IMG/VR virus record: IMGVR_UViG_3300027759_000318
Location: 1 to 29,163 of that record
Source of the DNA: a virus
Strand: one strand, 5' to 3'
Length of the DNA: 29,163 nucleotides
The position numbers were made by a program, and so were the translations under genes. Under the pieces are notes generated by a model that saw nothing but the letters and a program-made list of their open reading frames with translations, had not been told where the DNA came from and did no database searches. How positions within the stretch are numbered: position 1 is the stretch's first letter; every line of letters begins with the position of its first letter. This document shows positions 12,957 through 19,752 of the stretch, piece after piece.

Positions 12957-13112
12957 TCAAATATAAAAGAATCTATCAAAAACAATCCAAAATCCTGTCC
13001 AAAGAAGTGAATTGGTGAAAATTTTAGTTTGGGTCCATTTTTCAGTATTCCAAACTTGTTGCACAGCATAAGTTCCAATAAACATCAAAAAGTAAGTTTC
13101 AAGAAAAGTCAT
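12957..13112 (-). CDS. Small two-span membrane protein, 51 aa
   Basis: MTFLETYFLMFIGTYAVQQV, a polar turn (WNTEKWTQTK) and a second hydrophobic segment LLWTGFWIVFDRFFYI. First gene of the operon after the nadV terminator and TATAAT at 13136-13141. The leader carries CACACAGAAACC, also seen in the leader of the 4724-4918 gene. Function unknown. Confidence 0.7.
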   Translation of the reverse strand: MTFLETYFLMFIGTYAVQQVWNTEKWTQTKIFTNSLLWTGFWIVFDRFFYI

Positions 13113-13135
13113 AAGGTTTCTGTGTGTTCTTATGT

Positions 13136-13192
13136 ATTATACAGCAAAAAAGGGCACCTGTGGGATGCCCTTGTGCCGGTTCTTCAAGTGTC
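13136..13192 (-). promoter_or_regulatory. Cassette joining the nadV terminator to the next promoter
   Basis: GACACTTGAAGAACCGGCACA, a hairpin AAGGGCA (13166-13172 strand) with TGCCCTT (13150-13156 strand), a TTTTTT run, and TATAAT at 13136-13141, all within 57 bases. Confidence 0.85.
13145..13172 (-). terminator. Intrinsic terminator of the NAD operon
   Basis: A seven-pair stem (AAGGGCA with TGCCCTT, 9-base loop) is followed on the minus strand by TTTTTT. It sits 20 bases after the nadV stop. Confidence 0.85.
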
Positions 13193-13193
13193 C

Positions 13194-14036
13194 TCAGATA
13201 ATCACCGAAGCATTATATCGGACTTCATCAAAGGTATACTCTTTGACGATTTCACCATTCTCAAACACAGTCTCAAGAACTTCTTCTGCATCAGTCCTAC
13301 CTTCTAGGTCAGTAAAATAACCTTCATCATTACGATAGAGGGTTACCCGCCCCTTCTTAGATTCCTTACCCATATCGGTAATAGGACTCTTGTAGACATC
13401 ACGTTGCTCTCCGTTAACTTCAATAGAAGAACACTTCATAGCAAACTTTTGAGTATCTCGGTCAATACTTTGAAGTAGTTTACCGCCCTGACCGAAAGCG
13501 ATATTGTCTGCCGAGTATTCAGCAGTCATTGCCCGATAAAGAATACGGTCAATCGTATCTTGAGTAATACCATCACCTTGAATTACACGAACGTGATTAA
13601 GAACTTTAAATCCTTTCTCATTTATCGTGTGTCCGTAGTGACTATCAAGAATCTTAAGGCATTCTACTACAACTTCAGGAGGATATCCACTATCAGGGCG
13701 AACTACAAGAGTTGCACCGGAGTTGATTACATCATCCTTCAGCACAGTGCCCCACATATGGCAGGCATCGTAAATGTTATAACTATCACTTACGCAAGCA
13801 AATAGAGCACCGGGTTTGCCGTAGAGTTTTACCATATTACGGTAAGAATCTTCTTCACCCGTTCTACCCCAAGAAGTCACGGTGCTGTGTTCCATAGCAG
13901 GAATAGAGAATCCTGCCATATCAATATTGTAGTATTCTTTACCATAAAGCAAAGCACTTACCGTATCAGTTCCCTGAAAGTTTACCAGGTGTGCTAGACC
14001 ACCAATACCAGCAGACTCAAAGGAAGAAACTCCTCG
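13194..14036 (-). CDS. nadV: Nicotinamide phosphoribosyltransferase, 3' exon
   Basis: Residues 178-457 of the spliced enzyme, which makes NMN from nicotinamide and PRPP. Exon 2 starts exactly at RGVSSFESAGIGGLAHLVNF. Key residues by analogy with human NAMPT: Arg178 (start of the exon; R196 equivalent), His227 in PAMEHSTVTSWG (H247), Arg290 and Asp292 in VVRPDSG (R311, D313), and the phosphate-binding FGQGGKLLQ. All are present, so the enzyme should be active once spliced. The open frame extends past 14036 into the intron; those residues are not part of the enzyme. Terminator at 13145-13172. Confidence 0.95.
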   Translation of the reverse strand, partial: RGVSSFESAGIGGLAHLVNFQGTDTVSALLYGKEYYNIDMAGFSIPAMEHSTVTSWGRTGEEDSYRNMVKLYGKPGALFACVSDSYNIYDACHMWGTVLKDDVINSGATLVVRPDSGYPPEVVVECLKILDSHYGHTINEKGFKVLNHVRVIQGDGITQDTIDRILYRAMTAEYSADNIAFGQGGKLLQSIDRDTQKFAMKCSSIEVNGEQRDVYKSPITDMGKESKKGRVTLYRNDEGYFTDLEGRTDAEEVLETVFENGEIVKEYTFDEVRYNASVII

Positions 14037-14963
14037 CGGAGAATATTCAGGTATGTTCGCTAAACATACCCCGTTTATATTCTTTATAAACCATAGAAAC
14101 CATAGATTCGGAGCATTTATAAAAGTTAGCAACTTCTTTTAATGATTTTCCTGAATATCTCATCAGTGCCATTTCAAGTCTTAAGTTGTTATCAAATACT
14201 CTTCTTTTTTTGGTATTCTTAACTGTACCTATTTTATTCAGTATATCCCACATAGTGTTTAATGGAGTATTATACTTATTGGCAAAGTCCTTTACCGTGT
14301 AGTTTCCTTCATTAAACACTAATGTGAGTTTATCTGGGTCTCCGACATAACTTTTGTTTGCCTGAGAATATCTAATGTTTTCAGAAACAGACATCCACTC
14401 TAAGTTATCAATATGATTATTTAAAGTGTTTTCGTCTATATGATTTACAGTTAGATTTTTGTGATTAGAATTGTATTTAAAGGTTAAACATACTAATCTA
14501 TGAATAGAAAAGGTTTTTCGATTTTTATTTAAATCTTTTAACCCAACTCTCTCATACTCACAACCGTTTCCTTTTCTTATAGAAGTTTTTAGGAACTTGT
14601 TGGTTTTATGAGAAAATAGTCTACCATCTTCAGAGATTGAATAATCTTTAAATGATTCTAATGTTGGTACAGTTTCTAGTGGTTTTAACATAAATACTTC
14701 ACCATTTTGGTCTGGATGTAAATATTTATGCTGAATATAAACCGCTTTATTTTTCAATAAAGATTGGACCATATCTTACGATACATAGTATCGCCTTTGC
14801 GCTTCCACTCGCTTGAGTGTACTCTACTCAGTGTTATTTGTAAATAACCTTTTCGATGGTCTCTGAACCTTACTACTAAAAATAGTAGTCTTGGATGCTG
14901 ATTTCCATATTGCCTAAGCAACTTAGGGGTTCCAGCAGTTCACAAAGTTAGGTGCCCGAGTTA
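14037..14963 (-). ncRNA. Group I self-splicing intron in nadV (927 nt)
   Basis: Exon 1 ends GGUGCU and the intron guide GGCACC pairs with it, leaving the required U-G pair at the 5' site (U at 14964). Just before the guide, CUCG pairs with the first four exon-2 bases CGAG (P10). The last intron base is G (14037). Core elements: a P-like GAACTGCTGGAA near 14932-14943, Q-like AATCAGCATCC (14893-14903), R GGTTCAGAGACCATC (14855-14869) and S AAGATATGGTCC (14766-14777), with P7 pairing GACCAT to ATGGTC. This is a subgroup IA-like layout. Splicing restores FGA-RGVSS of the NAMPT active site. Confidence 0.95.
14047..14691 (-). CDS. Intron-encoded HNH homing endonuclease (NUMOD4-HNH type)
   Basis: Cuts intronless nadV alleles so that the intron is copied in. 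About 214 residues from the ATG at 14691 (MLKPLETVPTLESFKDYSIS), preceded by GGTGA. The ATG at 14772 lies inside the intron core and is less likely. Domain order: NUMOD4-like (DYSISEDGRLFSHKTNKFLK), HNH (HRLVCLTF, LTVNHIDENTLNNHIDNLEW), then two helical DNA-binding repeats (YTVKDFANKYNTPLNTMWDI and LKEVANFYKCSESMVSMVYK). AT-rich. The stop lies 10 bases before the intron end. Confidence 0.92.
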   Translation of the reverse strand: MLKPLETVPTLESFKDYSISEDGRLFSHKTNKFLKTSIRKGNGCEYERVGLKDLNKNRKTFSIHRLVCLTFKYNSNHKNLTVNHIDENTLNNHIDNLEWMSVSENIRYSQANKSYVGDPDKLTLVFNEGNYTVKDFANKYNTPLNTMWDILNKIGTVKNTKKRRVFDNNLRLEMALMRYSGKSLKEVANFYKCSESMVSMVYKEYKRGMFSEHT

Positions 14964-15494
14964 AGCACCGAAATCGTGAAGTTTGAACTCAATCGTTCTG
15001 GGGTCTCCAGTTTTCACCAAGTAATCGTGAATAATCCTCTTGCTCTCATAGGAGTTGGTAGAAACCGTAGTTCCATACCAAATTGCCCGAAGAAGAGCAG
15101 TCTCAACATAACTTGTTAACCAAGCACATTGAGGGTCAGTGTTCTCAACAGTAGCAAGAACATTCTTCACAGGAATTACAGAACCTTCAGGAACTGCTTT
15201 GATGCGAATAGGCAACTTACCACTATATTCACGAAGAATATATTCCCAACCTTCACGATTGAAAGGTTCTCCGTGTCCCCCAGCAATCAGTTCAGCAAAA
15301 TCAATATCTTCTTGAGTAATAGGATTAGAAAGATACTCCTTTAGGAAGATTTGAAAACCGAAGAAAACAGTTTGTTTCCAACTACCTCCACGACTTTCAA
15401 CATAAGAATATACATTCGTAGTCCCTTCGGGATACTGATTGAATTGAGAAAACTTGTAAGAATCTGTGTTTGTAATAATCGTTTTGTTAATCAT
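14964..15494 (-). CDS. nadV: Nicotinamide phosphoribosyltransferase, 5' exon
   Basis: Residues 1-177 of NadV. Starts MINKTIITNTDSYKFSQFNQ, where NTDSYKFS matches the conserved N-terminus of the NAMPT/NadV family, and ends IEFKLHDFGA just before the intron. The total spliced length of 457 residues is normal for bacterial and phage NadV. Without splicing, translation would stop at the TAA that begins the intron and give an inactive fragment. The start codon lies in a hairpin with the ribosome-binding site in its loop (15492-15512). Last gene of the NAD operon. Confidence 0.96.
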
Positions 15495-15512
15495 TTTAAA
15501 CTCCTTAAAATG
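15492..15512 (-). promoter_or_regulatory. Shine-Dalgarno hairpin over the nadV start
   Basis: CAUUUUAA and UUAAAAUG pair over eight bases around the loop GGAGU; the AUG forms the 3' end of the stem. The loop is the same as in the nadM hairpin at 17301-17319. It would couple nadV translation to stem opening or to a loop-binding protein. Confidence 0.7.
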
Positions 15513-15520
15513 TGGATAAT

Positions 15521-15545
15521 GCCTTCGGTCTATCCAAAGGACTTT
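15521..15545 (-). other. Stem-loop in the nadV leader
   Basis: CCUUUGG pairs with CCGAAGG around AUAGA, about 20 bases upstream of the Shine-Dalgarno hairpin. No U-tract follows, so it is more likely an RNA-processing or stability element than a terminator. A TTGACA at about 15572-15577 lies upstream without a good -10. Confidence 0.45.
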
Positions 15546-15578
15546 TGTGTGTTAAAGTCTTTACACCTGACTGTCAAA

Positions 15579-15761
15579 TCAATCAAAAGATATATTATCT
15601 AAAATAGACCCAATATCTTCTTTGATTCGATAGCAATTACACCCCATTGGAACAAAGAAATGGTCTTCAATAAACCTATGGTCTTCAGGTCTCATTCCAC
15701 ACCAACAGGTATCTGGGTCAATCTCATTTTTACAGAGAGAGCAAGTTTCATATTTTTCCAC
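15579..15761 (-). CDS. Small Cys/His zinc-binding-type protein, 60 aa
   Basis: MEKYETCSLCKNEIDPDTCW then CGMRPEDHRFIEDHFFVPMG and CNCYRIKED. Pattern CxxC...CWCG...H...H...GCNC, able to bind one or two zinc ions. It sits between the macro-domain gene and nadV in the same operon. Proteins of this type are common in cyanophages without a known role. Its place hints at a link to NAD or ADP-ribose metabolism, but this is not shown. Confidence 0.8.
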   Translation of the reverse strand: MEKYETCSLCKNEIDPDTCWCGMRPEDHRFIEDHFFVPMGCNCYRIKEDIGSILDNISFD

Positions 15762-15764
15762 AGT

Positions 15765-16280
15765 TTATTGTTGGTATTCTACCACAGTTACGTCAGCATA
15801 GCAAGCAACATCTTCTGAGAACTTTTCAATCATCTTGGAAATCCTGCTCCAATCACCACCAGCAAGTCCAGCACCGATTTGGGGGAATCCATAGTGAGGA
15901 CGTTTTTTTGGCGTCACAAATCCTTCTTTAGGGGCATAACTTTGAATAATAAGTTCTGTAGTATAATTCAAAAACCTTTGGAATGCATCATACTCAAAAA
16001 CATCCTTTTCGTGACTCCAATAATATTGAGTGTAGGCATTCTTAACTATAAATAAATGATTTGTTGTTGGTGATTTAACAATCACTTGACTGGATGTTCC
16101 CAATTTATTCTTATCACCGAACTCAGTTTGCCTATCAGTTTCTTCTACTATAGGATAACGGTCTGCAAGTTGTTTTGCAATACCACCTCCCATAGCGTGA
16201 AAACAATTACACCCGTGAACGATAACATCAAACTCACCTTGTTCTGCAAGTTTGATTAGGTCTCCTTTAATGATTTTCAT
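15765..16280 (-). CDS. Macro-domain protein (ADP-ribose-1''-phosphatase / Appr-1-p type)
   Basis: 171 residues binding ADP-ribose or its derivatives. FDVIVHGCNCFHAMGGGIAK (about residues 18-37) is the ligand loop with the Asn and GGG of macro domains; YGFPQIGAGLAGGDW (about 129-143) is the second phosphate-binding loop. Related enzymes remove phosphate from ADP-ribose-1''-phosphate or remove ADP-ribose from proteins or nucleic acids. The ATG overlaps the nadM stop (TAATG). Next to nadM and nadV it probably recycles or neutralises products of NAD cleavage; the exact reaction is inference. Confidence 0.9.
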   Translation of the reverse strand: MKIIKGDLIKLAEQGEFDVIVHGCNCFHAMGGGIAKQLADRYPIVEETDRQTEFGDKNKLGTSSQVIVKSPTTNHLFIVKNAYTQYYWSHEKDVFEYDAFQRFLNYTTELIIQSYAPKEGFVTPKKRPHYGFPQIGAGLAGGDWSRISKMIEKFSEDVACYADVTVVEYQQ

Positions 16281-17299
16281 TATACTCCGGTAAAATAGTT
16301 AATGATTTCGTAGTGGTCTTCAAAGCACTCGTTTGGAGTGATTTTGGAAATTGGAATCCACTTTGCAGATGTAGCATCACTTCCACCCTTCACTTTTGGT
16401 AGTTCACCATTCGGAAGTTTGATGTGGAATGCGTGAGTGATTGTTCTGCCTCGTGTGCTACGTTCAATAGCATCAAAGACTTTTGCTTCTACGATACTAC
16501 CACGAAGAATTGGAGCGGGCACCTTGAGTTGAGTTTCCTCCCTCACTTCCCGTATCATAGCATCCTCTAGGGACTTATCGCTTAAGGCGTCTAGAAACCC
16601 TCCAGGAAGGGCAAGAAGACCCTTTCCAGGCTCTGCCCGACGACGTATCATCAGGATGTGTCCCGACTGCACCAATACCGCATCCACCGTTACAAAGGTT
16701 GGTGGGTAAGGGAAAGCAGCATACTGAGATTTATATTTTTCAACAAAATCAATCTCTCGGAGAATTTGGTCGTAATCCTCTGTCTTAGAAAACTTATTGA
16801 GAAACTCCAGAACTTCTACTGGAATGACACTCTTAATAAAGTTTGGGTTGTAGTCCTCTTTGAAGTAGAGTTTTCGGATTTGAGATGCACTCAGTTCTTC
16901 AATCAAAGGGACTTCAATTAGGTCCCACTGAGGGAACATATCAAGATAGAAAGAAGTCTCATCTTTCTTGTATCCAATAATTCCAACTTTAATGTCTTCA
17001 AAGGGATTGATTTTATTCACAATACTTTGAACTCTAGATACCCAAGCATCATTGTTGTAGATGGTATCTTGAATTGGATGAATGCTATAACTAGCATTTA
17101 CCATCATTAAAGTTTCGTTGATTAAATATTCCCGTTCATCATAAGAGAATGGGTTCTTAAAAGTTCTGGGTTGATTTGCAGACCCCACAATAATCGCAGT
17201 GTGTTCTGCAAGTTCTGTTGCCCGTTTGATAATCTCTAGGTGAGCATTATGGAACGGTTGAAACCGACCAATAAAAACTATTACATCGTATTTTTTCAT
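16280..17299 (-). CDS. nadM: Bifunctional NMN adenylyltransferase / Nudix hydrolase
   Basis: 339 residues. Residues 1-~175 are the NadM-type nucleotidyltransferase that makes NAD from NMN and ATP, with FIGRFQPFHNAHLEIIKRA (about 10-28) holding the HxxH, and LSASQIRKLYF (about 140-150) as the ISxxxIR motif. Residues ~200-339 are a Nudix domain: PGGFLDALSDKSLEDAMIRE followed by VREETQ is the Nudix box, with a one-residue-longer loop and Asp where the first Glu is usual, so activity should be tested. Such fusions (as in cyanobacteria) hydrolyse ADP-ribose. First gene of the NAD operon. Confidence 0.95.
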   Translation of the reverse strand: MKKYDVIVFIGRFQPFHNAHLEIIKRATELAEHTAIIVGSANQPRTFKNPFSYDEREYLINETLMMVNASYSIHPIQDTIYNNDAWVSRVQSIVNKINPFEDIKVGIIGYKKDETSFYLDMFPQWDLIEVPLIEELSASQIRKLYFKEDYNPNFIKSVIPVEVLEFLNKFSKTEDYDQILREIDFVEKYKSQYAAFPYPPTFVTVDAVLVQSGHILMIRRRAEPGKGLLALPGGFLDALSDKSLEDAMIREVREETQLKVPAPILRGSIVEAKVFDAIERSTRGRTITHAFHIKLPNGELPKVKGGSDATSAKWIPISKITPNECFEDHYEIINYFTGV

Positions 17300-17300
17300 A

Positions 17301-17319
17301 ATTCTAAACTCCTTAGAAT
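17301..17319 (-). promoter_or_regulatory. Shine-Dalgarno hairpin before nadM
   Basis: AUUCUAA pairs with UUAGAAU around loop GGAGU, one base before the AUG region (AUUAUG). The stem differs by one pair from the nadV hairpin while the loop is identical. Confidence 0.7.
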
Positions 17320-17355
17320 AGTTGTTGTTAGAACGTCTATCGCTCTAATGTATGT

Positions 17356-17361
17356 ATCTTA
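17356..17361 (-). promoter_or_regulatory. Extended -10 box of the NAD operon
   Basis: TGCTAAGAT with hexamer TAAGAT at 17356-17361, about 57 bases before the nadM start. It is not one of the standard cassettes, so the NAD operon may be timed differently. Confidence 0.5.
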
Positions 17362-17380
17362 GCAGAAGGGCAGGCACAAG

Positions 17381-17731
17381 TCAAACCCAAGTTCTAACAT
17401 TTGCCTTTGGGTGCTCTTTACAAGCACCCAACACCTCTTCCACAAAGGGAACAAAGTCTTTGTAAGTTCCCCAACCATTAGAAGCATCAAACTGCTTATA
17501 ATGCTCTGGATGAGATTTGAGTTTTAGAAGTCCTGCCTCAAGATGCGGAATAAGTTTATCAGCAGTTGGATTTTCATAAAGGTCATCAGGATGCCACAGA
17601 CACTTATAGATGCCTGCTTCTTCTGCCATCGTATTCAGGTTGTGAGTGATGTTTCCAGAATACAACTCAACCTTATGCGGTTCAGGTGCTCCCGTATCAA
17701 CTTCAATTTCCAACCAAATATCAAGAGACAT
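17381..17731 (-). CDS. Conserved phage/bacterial protein of unknown function, 116 aa
   Basis: MSLDIWLEIEVDTGAPEPHK, then LYSGNITHNLNTMAEEAGIY and CLWHPDDLYENPTADKLIPH; ends KEHPKANVRTWV. The NITHNLN...AGIY..LW.P pattern is one I have seen in many phage and bacterial genomes, always without a role. Single-gene unit driven by TATAAT at 17755-17760. Confidence 0.88.
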   Translation of the reverse strand: MSLDIWLEIEVDTGAPEPHKVELYSGNITHNLNTMAEEAGIYKCLWHPDDLYENPTADKLIPHLEAGLLKLKSHPEHYKQFDASNGWGTYKDFVPFVEEVLGACKEHPKANVRTWV

Positions 17732-17754
17732 GATGTGTTTGTGCTTATGAGACT

Positions 17755-17810
17755 ATTATAGGGCATCCACAGGGGGATTGGTGGGGTCTTGTGCCAGTTC
17801 GTCAGGTGTC
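17755..17810 (-). promoter_or_regulatory. Terminator-promoter cassette, complete copy
   Basis: CTGACGAACTGGCACA, then CCCCACCAATCCCCCTGTGG where CCAC and GTGG can pair inside GGCA/TGCC, then TATAAT at 17755-17760 and AGTCTCATA. Frame TPDELAQDPTNPPVDAL-stop is open. Confidence 0.8.
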
Positions 17811-18045
17811 AGTCATAAGTCTTGACTACTTCCTCGGTTACTGATTGACTGCCATGGATTTGTGCATCCACCCACCTTTCCACAGTTTCCAACTCAGTGT
17901 CATATGTATCATATGAAGACCCAAAAGGATTATAACGACAATCAATCCACATACCAAACACTTTCATTTGAGCGTAATAATAGGAGTAATCTCTACAAGT
18001 GCCATCCCAAGGGGAACTATTGCGGGAAACGATACGGTATTTCAT
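17809..18045 (-). CDS. Unknown protein, 78 aa
   Basis: MKYRIVSRNSSPWDGTCRDY with two Cys in the first half (GTCRDY and IDCRYNPF), ending TEEVVKTYD. The ATG at 18045 overlaps the SPFH gene stop as TGATG; a GTG three bases earlier is possible. Function unknown. Confidence 0.75.
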   Translation of the reverse strand: MKYRIVSRNSSPWDGTCRDYSYYYAQMKVFGMWIDCRYNPFGSSYDTYDTELETVERWVDAQIHGSQSVTEEVVKTYD

Positions 18046-18863
18046 CACTTCTCACCAAGACTGCCAGGGAAGAAGTCCATTTTCGCACCGTTGATAATCA
18101 CCATCTTTTGAATGCTACCATTCTCAAATGCTGCCTTCATAATTTCGTTGCGTTGATACTCAAGTGATTGAGTAGTCACAGTAGAAGCAAGTGCCTTGTT
18201 CTCATCTGCTTTCAACTGAGCAGTTCGGGTCTTCACCTCTTGCTCTTTGTTTGCAGATTGTGCGGCAACCACACGGTTCACAGAAGCAACCAAAGCATCG
18301 GGAAGGTCTGCTTTCACAACCACCACAGATTCAATATCAATCCTGCCTGCGAGGTTATTCTTCTCCAGAGACAGATTTAGATTCTGTTTGATGGTTTCTT
18401 GGATTTTATCCAGACTACTATTCACTTCCAGAGCAGGATATTCGTCTACCGATTGGTTCACAGCAGATGTAATCAGACGCTTAATGAAACTTGCCATCAG
18501 TTGAATCTGACTGTCACCGCTGATGCCGTGGTTAGTAATATCATAATCAGTGTAGAAACTAAACAGACTGGTAGGAGCAAGACTATAAGTAACCACAACA
18601 TCCATATCTTTCATAATGGTGTTATCTTTGGTCTTAGGAGTCAGGTCGCTAGATTGAACTGTAATCTTACGAGTGTTGAAGACTTTAATAGAACCGAAAC
18701 CATCATATTTGATACCGGGAGTGAGAACTTCATTCTTCACCTGCCCGTCAAATCCAACATAAAGACCATTTTCTCCAGTGTTGATGGTCGTGAATTGACC
18801 TGCGGTGAGAAGGACGGCTAGAAGGACACCGCCAGCACCAAGAGCGATTTTAACAGTAGACAT
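18045..18863 (-). CDS. SPFH/band-7 (prohibitin-like) membrane protein
   Basis: 272 residues. One N-terminal membrane anchor (IALGAGGVLLAVLLTAGQF, about 6-24), then the SPFH fold: TINTGENGLYVGFDGQVKNE and VLTPGIKYDGFGSIKVFNTR are typical of prohibitins, followed by a helical coiled-coil region with Ala/Glu/Lys repeats (VVAAQSANKEQEVKTRTAQL). Such proteins oligomerise into rings or domains in the membrane. A phage copy might protect or reshape the host membrane, or influence FtsH-like proteolysis; both are inference. Confidence 0.9.
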   Translation of the reverse strand: MSTVKIALGAGGVLLAVLLTAGQFTTINTGENGLYVGFDGQVKNEVLTPGIKYDGFGSIKVFNTRKITVQSSDLTPKTKDNTIMKDMDVVVTYSLAPTSLFSFYTDYDITNHGISGDSQIQLMASFIKRLITSAVNQSVDEYPALEVNSSLDKIQETIKQNLNLSLEKNNLAGRIDIESVVVVKADLPDALVASVNRVVAAQSANKEQEVKTRTAQLKADENKALASTVTTQSLEYQRNEIMKAAFENGSIQKMVIINGAKMDFFPGSLGEK

Positions 18864-18865
18864 AA

Positions 18866-18892
18866 TTAGTTAGTTAGTTAGTTAGTTAGTTA
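18866..18892. repeat. TTAG tetranucleotide microsatellite (6 copies plus TTA)
   Basis: Directly abuts the SPFH start codon; on the transcript it is (CUAA)n just 5' of AUUAUG, taking the place where a Shine-Dalgarno should be. A two-copy remnant lies before the 7956-8207 gene (8212-8219). Confidence 0.9.
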
Positions 18893-18917
18893 ATAAAGGG
18901 AATGGACGGAAAGAAAA

Positions 18918-19064
18918 TCAATCTTCGTCGTCACCAATACCTTTAAGTGAGTCGGAATACCATTCCCAATTGTCTACACCACCATCGTAGAGTGCTTGGA
19001 GAATTTTTTGGTCCTCAAGAAGACTTTCATATTCTTTTGTAGTAATCGTAACAGTAGGTTCCAT
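18918..19064 (-). CDS. Small acidic protein, 48 aa
   Basis: MEPTVTITTKEYESLLEDQK then ILQALYDGGVDNWEWYSDSL, ending GIGDDED. The EY..LLEDQ..L.AL...GVDNW pattern is widespread in small phage proteins of unknown role. It is not overlapped by its neighbours. Confidence 0.78.
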   Translation of the reverse strand: MEPTVTITTKEYESLLEDQKILQALYDGGVDNWEWYSDSLKGIGDDED

Positions 19065-19087
19065 ATAAAAATTAAGTAAAGGACAAA

Positions 19088-19250
19088 TCAATCAGAGGTA
19101 AGACCAGCATAGATAAATGCTGCTCCTACGATAATAAGAAGAACGAGAGGCAACATCTTGATAAAGAATAAGACGGGAATGCCTCTCGATAAAAGAACGA
19201 ACAGGATAAGGAATACACCTGCTCCAGTTCCAAGAATACGTGCAATCATT
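19088..19250 (-). pseudogene. Small two-span membrane protein with apparent frameshift
   Basis: Frame 1 from ATG 19250 reads MIARILGTGAGVFLILF and then loses its hydrophobic pattern. In the next frame, after skipping one base near 19200, it continues VLLSRGIPVLFFIKMLPLVL and LIIVGAAFIYAGLTSD to a stop at 19088. Together they make a plausible 53-residue membrane protein. Either one base is extra (mutation or sequencing error) or a +1 frameshift occurs at CTG TTT C GTT. Confidence 0.55.
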
Positions 19251-19265
19251 TTACATCAAATAGGT

Positions 19266-19664
19266 TCAGGTGTCCTCGTCATCAGGAAGGAACATCAAAG
19301 TAGGTTTTTGGTCTTCCTCATACCTTGAATACCCAATAAAATCTCCGGGATATCCATCAACATAAGGCATAATCCACTCAAAGAACTTTTCAATTTCACC
19401 TTCATAGTTTTTAATATCTCCCTTACCAAGAAGAGACCATTTGTTTGAAATTTTATCAAAATTCAAAAATCTGCAAGATGTACAAGGTGTGTAATAACTC
19501 ATATCAGAAAAAAGACAAACCCATCTATCAGGGTAATCTACTAATACTTCACTACATTCTTGGTCGGGTAGCATTCCACACATTGCCTTCAACACCTTAA
19601 TAATATCATCGGGTGTTTCTTCTTTTAGGTCTACATTAATGTAGATTTCAGTATACATTCCCAT
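19266..19664 (-). CDS. Conserved phage protein, 132 aa
   Basis: MGMYTEIYINVDLKEETPDD; contains YYTPCTSCRFLNFDKISNKW in the middle and GDFIGYSRYEEDQKPTLMFL near the end. MGMYTE starts with this layout are frequent among phage hypothetical proteins. The CTSC pair could bind metal. Ends DEDT because its stop comes from a GACACCTGA segment. RBS AAGGA. Function unknown. Confidence 0.85.
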   Translation of the reverse strand: MGMYTEIYINVDLKEETPDDIIKVLKAMCGMLPDQECSEVLVDYPDRWVCLFSDMSYYTPCTSCRFLNFDKISNKWSLLGKGDIKNYEGEIEKFFEWIMPYVDGYPGDFIGYSRYEEDQKPTLMFLPDDEDT

Positions 19665-19696
19665 AGTTATTGGAGTTCCTTTGTGTCTATGAGACT

Positions 19697-19752
19697 ATTA
19701 TAAGGCATCTGGTGCCCCTGTGGGGGGTGTCTGTGCCAGTTCTTCAAGTGTC
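19697..19752 (-). promoter_or_regulatory. Terminator-promoter cassette, complete copy
   Basis: The stop of the coiled-coil gene (ACT TGA) is part of the cassette. CCCC-CACA-GGGG forms a stem within GGCA/TGCC, followed by TATAAT at 19697-19702 and AGTCTCATA. Frame TLEELAQTPPTGAPDAL-stop is open. Confidence 0.8.

Noticed and set aside
13194-14132. Treating the 3' nadV frame as a separate gene starting at 14132
   Set aside because: Its first ~30 residues are intron sequence; splice-site pairings show that the exon starts at 14036.
14692-14772. Extending the intron HNH gene to the ATG at 14772
   Set aside because: That ATG overlaps the catalytic S/P7 element and the extra residues do not belong to the NUMOD4-HNH fold.
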